7,254 nucleotides of DNA from Thermoleophilia bacterium (GTDB lineage: Bacteria > Actinomycetota > Thermoleophilia > Miltoncostaeales > Miltoncostaeaceae). The notes under the pieces were generated by a model. It was given only the letters and a program-made list of their open reading frames with translations, did no database searches and was not told the origin of the DNA. A program made the position numbers and the translations under genes. The stretch covers positions 1-7,254 of the forward strand of contig JAEMRL010000111.1 of NCBI GenBank assembly GCA_016463385.1, read 5' to 3'. Shown one piece after another: positions 1 to 5,264 of this stretch (positions are counted from its first letter, which is position 1; each line of letters opens with the position of its first letter).

Positions 1-163
1 CGGTCAGGGGCACGGTGTCGCCCGCGCTCAGGACCTTCACGGTCTCGTACTGGGGGACGAGCGAGTCGGCGTACACGTCGATCGGGGCGATCGCCGCGCC
101 CGCGGCACCGGCTACGGCGAGGGTCGCCGCGGCGGCGGCGAGGACGCCATTGCGCTTCCGCAC
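1..163 (-). CDS. Secreted protein with Sec signal peptide, N-terminus only (possible PhoX/DUF839-like phosphatase)
   Basis: Partial gene running off the left edge; only 54 codons are visible. It starts with GTG (161-163), preceded by a clear Shine-Dalgarno GAAGGAG (171-177) with a 7-nt spacer, which fixes the start. The protein opens with MRKRNG, then an Ala-rich hydrophobic core to about residue 26 ending AGAAGAAIA, a textbook Sec signal peptide without a lipobox Cys. The mature start reads PIDVYADSLVPQYETVKVL and continues SAGDTVPLT. It lies 121 bp downstream of pstB on the same strand, so it may be part of the phosphate regulon or a read-through member of the operon. The short phrase around GDTVPLT resembles the beginning of PhoX/DUF839 secreted phosphatases as I remember them, and that role would suit the context, but the visible part is too short to assign a family. 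The existence of the gene is well supported; its function is a guess. Confidence 0.7.
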   Translation of the reverse strand, partial: MRKRNGVLAAAAATLAVAGAAGAAIAPIDVYADSLVPQYETVKVLSAGDTVPLT

Positions 164-284
164 AGAGGGTCTCCTTCGGGTCGATTCGAGGTCACCACAA
201 GCAGACCAGCGGCGCGCGCTCCTGCGGTTGCGCGGTCGTGAATCCGGCGCGACCGGACGTAACGACGCCGGCCCGGGCGTGCCC
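164..284. other. Spacer between pstB and the secreted-protein gene
   Basis: The 121 bp contain no convincing gene. On the minus strand a short hairpin (5-bp arms TCCGG/CCGGA, at 243-257 including a 5-nt loop) follows the pstB stop, but it has no U-run, so it is at most a weak attenuator. One ATTCAC-type half site lies close by, without a second copy 11 nt away. The right-hand end holds the ribosome binding site of the secreted-protein gene. I see no good -35/-10 pair, so read-through from the pst operon is possible. Confidence 0.4.
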
Positions 285-1154
285 TCAGCCGAAGCGACCG
301 GAGACGTAGGCCTCAGTGCTGGGGTTGGCGGGCCGGCTGAAGATGCTGTCCGTGGGGCCGGTCTCGATCAGCCGGCCCGGCTCGCCCTCGTTCTCGATCG
401 TGAAGAACGCCGTGAAGTCGGAGACCCGCGCCGCCTGCTGCATGTTGTGGGTGACGATCACGATCGTGAGCCGCTCCTTGAGCTCGGCGATCAACTCCTC
501 GATGCGCAGGGTCGACTGCGGATCGAGGGCGGAGCAGGGCTCGTCCATGAGCAGCACGTCGGGCTCCACCGCGAGGGCGCGGGCGATGCAGAGGCGCTGC
601 TGCTGGCCACCCGAGAGGCCGCCGGCGGGCGCGCTGAGGCGGTTCTTGACCTCGTCCCACAGCCCGGCGCCGCGCAGGGTGCGCTCGAGCAGCTCCTCGC
701 GATGCGCGCGCCGCATGTTCATGCGGATGAAGCGCGGGCCGGCCCAGACGTTGTCGGCGATCGACTTGGTGGGGAACGGGTTGGGCCGCTGGAAGACCAT
801 GCCTATCGCCCGGCGGATGGCGACCGGGTCGGCGCCCCGGCCGTAGACGTCCTGGCCCCGCAGCAGCACCTCGCCCTTCGCGTAGGCGTTCGGCACGAGC
901 TCGTGCATGCGGTTGAGCGTGCGGATGAAGGTCGACTTCCCGCAGCCGGACGGGCCGATGATCGCGGTGACCGAGCGGTCGGGGAAGGTCAGGTTGATGT
1001 CCTGCACGGCGTGGTGGCGCCCGAAGAAGGCGTCGAGGGCGACGGTCCGCATCGGCGGAGCGAGCGCGCCGGTCACCTCCGCGGGGACGGGAGGCGGCAC
1101 GGCGGCGGCCTCCGAGGTGGGCGCGGGCGGAGCGCTGGTGTCACCGGACGTCAT
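285..1154 (-). CDS. pstB: Phosphate ABC transporter ATP-binding protein PstB
   Basis: Cytoplasmic ATPase that powers phosphate import by the Pst transporter. The 289-residue protein has every ABC landmark: Walker A GPSGCGKST (67-75), Q-loop FQRPNPFP (121-128), signature LSGGQQQR (180-187), Walker B VLLMDEP (200-206), D-loop SALD and H-loop THN (235-237). The NRMHELVPNA stretch after Walker A, the NPFP Q-loop and the MDEPCSALDP phrase are typical of PstB rather than of other importers. ATG (1152-1154) overlaps the permease stop as ATGA and has GGAGG just upstream, so translation is coupled. PstB proteins usually run about 250-260 residues and begin close to the MRTVALDAFFG segment; here 34 Ala/Pro-rich residues come first. 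A second ATG at 1050-1052 would give the standard length, but the overlap and Shine-Dalgarno favour the long form. Stop TGA is at 285-287. Confidence 0.96.
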   Translation of the reverse strand: MTSGDTSAPPAPTSEAAAVPPPVPAEVTGALAPPMRTVALDAFFGRHHAVQDINLTFPDRSVTAIIGPSGCGKSTFIRTLNRMHELVPNAYAKGEVLLRGQDVYGRGADPVAIRRAIGMVFQRPNPFPTKSIADNVWAGPRFIRMNMRRAHREELLERTLRGAGLWDEVKNRLSAPAGGLSGGQQQRLCIARALAVEPDVLLMDEPCSALDPQSTLRIEELIAELKERLTIVIVTHNMQQAARVSDFTAFFTIENEGEPGRLIETGPTDSIFSRPANPSTEAYVSGRFG

Positions 1155-3112
1155 CTGCCCTCCGAGGGCCGGGCGCGCGCCGCCACCAGGCGGGCGACGA
1201 TGTTGAGCAGGAGGATCACGGCGACCAGCACCAGGGCCGCGCCCCACGCCAGCTCCAGCGACTGGGGCGTCTGCACGTTCACCGAGTTCGAGAAGATGAG
1301 CTGGGGCAACGCCGCGATCGGCTCGAGGACGTCGGTCGAGAAGAACTGGTTGCTGAGCGACGTGAACAACAGGGGCGCAGTCTCTCCGGATGCGCGGGCG
1401 AGCGCCAGCATCACGCCGGTGAGGATCCCGGGCGCCGCGGCCGGGAGCACGACGCTCCAGATCGTCCGCCAGCGCGGGGCCCCGAGCGCCAGCGCGGCCT
1501 CCTTCTGGGCGGTCGGCACCAACCGCAGGATCTCGTCGGCCGAGCGGACCACGATCGGGAACATGATGATGCCGAGGGCGATGCCGCCGGCCAGGGCCGA
1601 GAAGTGGCCCATCGCGATCACCACGCCCAGGTAGACGATCAGGCCGGCGACGATGGAGGGCATCCCCAGCAGGACGTCGATGACGAAGCCGACGCCCGCG
1701 CCGAGACGGCGCATCCGGGGGCCGCCGTTGGCGGCCGCGTCGTTGATGAAGAGGGCGACCAGGATGCCGAGCGGCGCCGAGAAGAGCGTGGCGAGGCCCA
1801 TGAGGATGAGCGTGCCGACGAGGGCGCTCGAGATGCCGCCCTCCGAGTAGGGATCGGCCGGCGGCAGCTCGGTGAAGAAGCTCCACGAGATCGCAGGCAG
1901 GCCCTCGACGAGGATCTTGCCGAGGATCAGGCCGAGCGGGATCAGCGAGATGACGAGCGCCGCGTAGATGCCGCCCTCCGCGATGCCCGAGCGGACGCGG
2001 CGGCCGCGCGAGACCGACGGCAGGCCCGCCGCACGCACCGGGGGCTCCGGCACCGGCTGCGCCGGTCCTCCGCCGGCCGGCACGAGGCCGCCGCTGCGGC
2101 GGCCGGCGAGCGCCCGCCGGACCGGCCCGGGACCGGCCGCGGTGCGGCCGACCAGGAGCCGCGCCAGGGCGTTGATGGCGAACGAGAGCGCGAAGAGGAT
2201 CACGCTCAGGGCGATCAGCGCCGAGAGCTGCAGGTTGCTCGCCTCGCCGAACTCGAGCGCGATGACGCTCGAGAGGGTCGCGCCGGGGCCGAGCAGCGAC
2301 TCCCAGATCACCGGGGAGTTGCCGAGCAGCAGCGCGATCGCGATGGTCTCGCCCACCGCGCGCCCGAGACCGAGGGCCGACGCCCCGACGATGCCCGAGC
2401 GCGACCAGGGCAGCATCGCGCTGCGCACCATCTCCCAGCGGGTGGCCCCGAGGGCATAGGCGGCCTCCTGCTGCTCGCGGGGCACCGTCTCGAGCACCTC
2501 GCGGCTGATCGCGGCGATGATCGGCAGCACCATGACGGCGAGCACGAGACCGGCGAGGACGAACGACCCCGAGGTCACCGGCCCGGCGAACGCGCCGATG
2601 CCCCCGGAGTTCTCAGCGATCCACTCGAGCACCGGGCGGGCGGCGGGGACCAGGACGAGGATGCCCCAGAGGCCGTAGACGACCGACGGCACCGCCGCCA
2701 GCAGGTCGACGACGGCCGAGACGGGGGCCCGCAGCCGGGCGGGGAGGATGACGGTCGTGGCCAGCGCGACGCCGATCGCAAGGGGGACGGCCAAGGCCAT
2801 CGCGATCGCGCTCGTCACGAGCGTTCCGTAGATGAAGGGTGCGGCGCCGAAGACGGGGACGCCGTCGGCGGGCGTGGGGACCCACTCGGTCCCGGTGAGG
2901 AAGCCCCAGACCCCGAAGGTGCTCCAGATGTCGCCCGTCTCGGAGACGGTCGTCCAGATCAGGTAGCCGATGCCGGTCAGGGCGGCGGCAGCCGCGAGCG
3001 CGGTGACGATCAGGTAGGCGCGGTCGGCCACGAGGCCGGCCAGGGGCCGCCGGAGCGACCGGCGCGCCGGCGCCGAGCCCAGGGGCTCGACGCCGGCCGA
3101 CGATGTCGTCAC
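1151..3112 (-). CDS. Fused phosphate permease PstC-PstA (single frame)
   Basis: One uninterrupted 653-codon frame encodes both membrane subunits of the phosphate importer, which are normally separate proteins of about 300 residues. Residues about 30-320 are PstC: six hydrophobic segments (near 33-54, 92-122, 131-156, 183-202, 238-265, 293-320) and the EAA coupling loop EQQEAAYALGATRW (213-226). Residues 322-378 are a Gly/Pro/Ala/Arg-rich linker. Residues about 380-645 are PstA: six further segments (near 380-405, 425-456, 470-503, 507-524, 556-582, 617-645) and its own EAA loop AQKEAALALGAPRW (535-548). Both halves keep the R-A-x-GET phrase (RAVGET 251-256, RASGET 573-578). Six spans per half leave both ends of the linker in the cytoplasm, so the fusion is topologically sound. 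The start is GTG (3110-3112), overlapping the pstS stop in TAGTG; there is no clear Shine-Dalgarno, which suggests translational coupling. Stop TGA at 1151-1153 overlaps the pstB ATG. The two EAA loops would dock on a PstB dimer. Confidence 0.92.
   Translation of the reverse strand: MTTSSAGVEPLGSAPARRSLRRPLAGLVADRAYLIVTALAAAAALTGIGYLIWTTVSETGDIWSTFGVWGFLTGTEWVPTPADGVPVFGAAPFIYGTLVTSAIAMALAVPLAIGVALATTVILPARLRAPVSAVVDLLAAVPSVVYGLWGILVLVPAARPVLEWIAENSGGIGAFAGPVTSGSFVLAGLVLAVMVLPIIAAISREVLETVPREQQEAAYALGATRWEMVRSAMLPWSRSGIVGASALGLGRAVGETIAIALLLGNSPVIWESLLGPGATLSSVIALEFGEASNLQLSALIALSVILFALSFAINALARLLVGRTAAGPGPVRRALAGRRSGGLVPAGGGPAQPVPEPPVRAAGLPSVSRGRRVRSGIAEGGIYAALVISLIPLGLILGKILVEGLPAISWSFFTELPPADPYSEGGISSALVGTLILMGLATLFSAPLGILVALFINDAAANGGPRMRRLGAGVGFVIDVLLGMPSIVAGLIVYLGVVIAMGHFSALAGGIALGIIMFPIVVRSADEILRLVPTAQKEAALALGAPRWRTIWSVVLPAAAPGILTGVMLALARASGETAPLLFTSLSNQFFSTDVLEPIAALPQLIFSNSVNVQTPQSLELAWGAALVLVAVILLLNIVARLVAARARPSEGR
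2036..2048 (-). promoter_or_regulatory. Possible internal translation start for a free PstA inside the fused permease gene
   Basis: Within the linker, Val359 of the fused frame is encoded by GTG (2036-2038), preceded by GGAG (2045-2048) with a 6-nt spacer, an acceptable Shine-Dalgarno geometry. Starting there gives a 295-residue protein beginning MRAAGLPSVSRGRR and entering the first PstA membrane span about 22 residues later, the normal size and shape for PstA. A second candidate is GTG at 2051-2053, with GGAGGA (2066-2071) 12 nt upstream, which is long spacing. In GC-rich DNA such matches arise easily by chance, so use of either start is unproven. Confidence 0.3.
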
Positions 3113-4182
3113 TACTTGATCTTGGAGATCTGGGCCTTGGCCACGGTGATCAGACCCGCGGGGAGCGGGGCGAAGCGCAGGTCCTTGAGGGCGCCCTGCG
3201 CGGCGCTGGAGTACGCGTAGTTGAGGACCTTCTTGACGTCGTCGCGGGCGGTCGCCGACTTGCCGGCGGCGCCGTAGTTCGAGTACGCGACGAGCCAGGT
3301 GGTGATGGCGATCGGGTACGCGCCCTTGGCCGGGCTGGCCGTGAGGCTCAGCGTCAGGTCCGACTTGAACTTGGTCAGGTTGGCGGCCTTCAGGGCGGAG
3401 CCCGCGCTCGGCAGCACGTAGACCGTGGTGCGCTTGCCCTTCACGACCTCGGTCTTGCCGATCTTCGCGAAGAACTTGGTGAGTCCGGCGTCGCGGGCGT
3501 CGGAGATGTCCACGTAGCCGATCGAGTTCTTGTTCGCCTTGATGCACGAGGCGACGCCCGGGTTGCGCGGGCCCTTCACGACGGTCACGCCGCTCGTGGG
3601 CCAGTTCGGCGTCTGGCTGGCGGTGACCGAGTTGCGGAAGGCCGTGTTGACCTTCGACAGGTAGCTGGTGAAGCCGAAGCTGGTGCCCGACCCGTCGGAG
3701 CGGACGCAGATCGTGATCGGCGCGCTCGGGAACCGGACGCCCGGGTTGGACGCGCGGATCTTGGCGTCGTTCCAGGAGGTGATGGCACCGCGGAAGATGT
3801 CGGCGAGAACCGGGCCCTTGATGTTGATGCCCTTGGAGACGCCGTCGATGTTGGTCGGGACCGTCACGGCGCCGATCAGCGTCGGGAAGTAGAGCGGCGT
3901 GGCGCCACCGCGCTTGGAGGCGAGGTCGCTCAGCTGCGTGGACGTCAGGGGGGCGTCGGTCGCGGCGAAGTCCACCACGCCGTTGATGAGGTCGTTGATG
4001 CCACCGGTCGAGCCCTTGGACGTGTAGCTGCAGAGGCCCGAGTCCTGACACCACTTGGTGTAGGCCGTGGCCGGGAAGCTGGCGCCGGAGCCGGTCGCCG
4101 TGCCGAGGGCGAGTGCGGGGAGCGCGAGGGTCGCGCCGCCGATCACGGCCGTGGCCAGCGAGTTGCGCAGGGTCCTGTTCAC
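3112..4182 (-). CDS. pstS: Phosphate ABC transporter substrate-binding protein PstS
   Basis: Extracytoplasmic phosphate receptor that delivers phosphate to the permease. It has 356 residues. The N-terminus MNRTLRNSL plus a hydrophobic stretch ending LPALALG (about residue 27) is a Sec signal peptide; no Cys follows it, so this is not an obvious lipoprotein, unlike many Gram-positive PstS. The mature part carries the phosphate-site segments known from E. coli PstS: GSGASFP (31-37), KGSTGG (56-61), DFAATDAPL (71-79) and RSDGSGTSFGFTSYL (161-175), with Arg161, Asp163, Ser165 and Thr167 matching the ligand-binding set. Four cysteines (45, 51, 159, 213) could form disulfides. The start is GTG (4180-4182), with AAGGAG (4193-4198) 10 nt upstream. 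It is the first gene of the operon; its TAG stop overlaps the permease GTG by one base. Confidence 0.96.
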   Translation of the reverse strand: MNRTLRNSLATAVIGGATLALPALALGTATGSGASFPATAYTKWCQDSGLCSYTSKGSTGGINDLINGVVDFAATDAPLTSTQLSDLASKRGGATPLYFPTLIGAVTVPTNIDGVSKGINIKGPVLADIFRGAITSWNDAKIRASNPGVRFPSAPITICVRSDGSGTSFGFTSYLSKVNTAFRNSVTASQTPNWPTSGVTVVKGPRNPGVASCIKANKNSIGYVDISDARDAGLTKFFAKIGKTEVVKGKRTTVYVLPSAGSALKAANLTKFKSDLTLSLTASPAKGAYPIAITTWLVAYSNYGAAGKSATARDDVKKVLNYAYSSAAQGALKDLRFAPLPAGLITVAKAQISKIK

Positions 4183-4203
4183 CGAGCAGACACTCCTTCT
4201 TCG

Positions 4204-4221
4204 GGAGGCTCCGATGCCTCC
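4204..4221 (-). promoter_or_regulatory. Leader hairpin just upstream of the pstS ribosome binding site
   Basis: On the pstS strand, GGAGGC and GCCTCC form a perfect 6-bp stem with a 6-nt loop, ending only 5 nt before the AAGGAG Shine-Dalgarno (4193-4198). The 3' arm contains CTCC, which could alternatively pair with the GGAG of the ribosome binding site. It might stabilise the message or modulate translation; there is no U-run, so it is not a terminator. The geometry is visible, the function is inferred. Confidence 0.35.
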
Positions 4222-4264
4222 ACCGTTTGGTCCGGTTCGCCCCGATCGGATTCAGGGCGGCGCG

Positions 4265-4270
4265 AAGCTA
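4265..4270 (-). promoter_or_regulatory. Candidate -10 element of the pst operon promoter
   Basis: TAGCTT on the minus strand lies about 20 nt downstream of the GTCAC repeat pair and about 80 nt upstream of the pstS start. There is no recognisable -35, as expected for an activator-dependent Pho promoter, in which the regulator sits over the -35 region. The assignment rests on position and a loose TANNNT match. Confidence 0.3.
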
Positions 4271-4288
4271 ACAACGGCCGGAAGGCCC

Positions 4289-4310
4289 TCGGGTGACGTC
4301 GGCGTGACAC
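4289..4310 (-). promoter_or_regulatory. PHO-box-like direct repeat upstream of pstS
   Basis: Two 11-nt units on the pstS strand, GTGTCACGCCG (4300-4310) and ACGTCACCCGA (4289-4299), share the core GTCAC at identical offsets (7 of 11 positions match). An 11-nt period with a GTTCAC/GTCAC core is the arrangement bound by PhoB/PhoP-type regulators, one monomer per repeat on one DNA face. It lies about 110-130 bp upstream of the pstS GTG, facing the operon. Confidence 0.5.
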
Positions 4311-4322
4311 CGCGAAGGCTCT

Positions 4323-4341
4323 CTGTCACACCCTGTAACAG
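4323..4341. promoter_or_regulatory. CTGTCAC/CTGTAAC repeat, possible additional regulator site
   Basis: On the plus strand, CTGTCAC (4323-4329) and CTGTAAC (4333-4339) are direct repeats at 10-nt spacing. Both resemble the CTGTCAT/CTGTMAY halves of the enterobacterial Pho box, but with a 3-nt rather than 4-nt spacer. The same block is also an imperfect palindrome (CTGTCAC against GTAACAG, 6 of 7 paired), so a different dimeric regulator is an alternative. It lies between the two better PHO-like clusters. Confidence 0.35.
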
Positions 4342-4389
4342 ACGATCGGAAACACCGTGATGAAGGCGATCTCAGGCCAGGCGGGGCGT

Positions 4390-4422
4390 GTTCACCGGTC
4401 GTTCACAGGATCATCACCGGTA
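4390..4422 (+). promoter_or_regulatory. PHO box: three 11-nt direct repeats upstream of the response regulator
   Basis: Three contiguous 11-nt units on the plus strand: GTTCACCGGTC (4390-4400), GTTCACAGGAT (4401-4411) and a weaker CATCACCGGTA (4412-4422). The first two match the actinobacterial PHO-box pattern of 11-nt repeats beginning GTTCAC, described for Streptomyces PhoP. The block ends about 41 bp before the regulator ATG and points toward it, which suggests autoregulation; with the repeats on the pstS side it could also act on pstS from upstream. Confidence 0.6.
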
Positions 4423-4449
4423 AGAGACTTCCGCCCCGCGCGGCGCACC

Positions 4450-4455
4450 TATCCT
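4450..4455 (+). promoter_or_regulatory. Candidate -10 of the response regulator gene, implying a leaderless message
   Basis: TATCCT fits the actinobacterial TANNNT -10 pattern and ends 8 nt before the ATG at 4464. A transcript from it would start at or within a couple of bases of the ATG. The 20 nt before the ATG contain no purine-rich Shine-Dalgarno, consistent with a leaderless mRNA, a common class in actinobacteria. The -35 region is weak. Confidence 0.3.
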
Positions 4456-4463
4456 CCGCCGCG

Positions 4464-5240
4464 ATGGAGCCCGCCCGCACCAGGATCCTGATCGTCGAGG
4501 ACGACGAGAGCACGGCCGAGGCGGTCGCGTTCCACATGCGCGCAGCGGGCATGGAGCCGACCATCGCCGCCGACGGCCTGGCCGGCCTGCGGGCGATGCG
4601 CAACGGCTCGCCGGACGCCGTGGTGCTCGACCTGATGCTCCCCGGCGCCGACGGATGGGACCTCATCCGCCAGGCCCGCGAGTGGGCGCCGCGGCTGCCG
4701 ATCATCGTCGTCACCGCCCGCACCAACGAGCACGACCGCGTCGAGGTGCTGTCGCTCGGGGCCGACGACGTGATGAGCAAGCCGTTCTCCATGCGGGAAC
4801 TGCTCGCGCGCGTCACGGCCGCCCTGCGGCGCACGGCCATCGAGAACGCGCAGTCGGTGCACGTGCCGGTGGCCGAGGGCGACCTCAGCATCGACCCGGA
4901 GCGCCTGTCGGTGATCGTGGCCGGCCGCCCTGCCGAGCTGACGCCGCTCGAGTTCAAGCTCCTCTGGACCCTCGCGGAGGAGCGCACGCGCGCCCTGTCG
5001 CGCGACGAGATCTTCCGCCGCGTCTGGGGCGGGGAACGCGGCCACGGCGACCGGTCGGTGGACGTGCTGGTGCGCCGCCTGCGCCGCAAGGTCGACGAGG
5101 TCGGCGGCGACTACACCTACATCCAGACCCTCCACGGGATCGGATACCGCTTCCTCACCACCCCGCGCCGCATGCCGGGCGCGCTCGGCGAGCGCACGCT
5201 GCAGGAGTCGCGCCCCGGCGACCCGATGTCGCTCGCCTGA
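4464..5240 (+). CDS. OmpR/PhoB-family response regulator, likely phosphate regulon regulator
   Basis: Cytoplasmic two-component transcription factor of 258 residues. The receiver domain (about 6-122) starts RILIVEDDE with acidic Asp13/Asp14, phospho-acceptor Asp56 in VVLDLMLPGADG, Thr84 and Lys106 in SKPF. The usual Tyr of the DDYxxKPF motif is Val103 here. The winged-helix output domain (about 135-232) has ELTPLEFKLLWTLAE, the recognition helix RSVDVLVRRLRRKV (197-210) and the closing wing YIQTLHGIGYRF. A short tail of about 25 residues follows. The start is set by the normal 6-7 residues before the first beta strand. It diverges from pstS across a spacer with PHO-type repeats on both sides, so PhoP/PhoB is the best functional assignment. 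No partner kinase gene (phoR) lies beside it: downstream is a convergent sigma factor. The family is certain; the phosphate role rests on context. Confidence 0.93.
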   Translation: MEPARTRILIVEDDESTAEAVAFHMRAAGMEPTIAADGLAGLRAMRNGSPDAVVLDLMLPGADGWDLIRQAREWAPRLPIIVVTARTNEHDRVEVLSLGADDVMSKPFSMRELLARVTAALRRTAIENAQSVHVPVAEGDLSIDPERLSVIVAGRPAELTPLEFKLLWTLAEERTRALSRDEIFRRVWGGERGHGDRSVDVLVRRLRRKVDEVGGDYTYIQTLHGIGYRFLTTPRRMPGALGERTLQESRPGDPMSLA

Positions 5241-5264
5241 ACGCGGGCGGAGCCGCGCGCCCGG
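5241..5264. other. Short convergent spacer between regulator and sigma factor genes
   Basis: Only 24 bp separate the two facing stop codons. It contains a 6-bp inverted repeat CGGGCG/CGCCCG (5244-5249 with 5258-5263, 8-nt loop), usable by transcripts from either side but with no U-run on either strand. It may slow polymerase or stabilise 3' ends; it is not a convincing intrinsic terminator. Confidence 0.3.

Noticed and set aside
15..1634. Long plus-strand open frame opposite pstB and the PstA half
   Set aside because: Its translation is low-complexity, rich in Arg, Ala, Gly, Asp and Glu with no recognisable domain, and it is antisense to strongly supported pst genes. High GC makes stops rare in all frames.
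1604..3220. Long plus-strand open frame opposite the fused permease
   Set aside because: Highly charged Arg/Asp/Gly-rich translation, typical of the antisense of membrane-protein codons in GC-rich DNA; no domain, signal or good ribosome binding site.
3113..4054. Upstream extension of the permease frame through pstS
   Set aside because: The permease reading frame stays open back to 4054, but this part is an out-of-frame copy of pstS with Arg/Gln/His-rich nonsense sequence. The GTG overlapping the pstS stop is the sensible start.
4276..4287. GGCC-GGAA-GGCC mini-hairpin in the pst promoter region
   Set aside because: Only a 4-bp stem between the PHO-like repeats and the candidate -10; such short GC palindromes are expected by chance here.
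5244..5263. Convergent-gene hairpin as a bidirectional terminator
   Set aside because: The 6-bp stem has an 8-nt loop and no T-run on either strand, so intrinsic termination is not supported.
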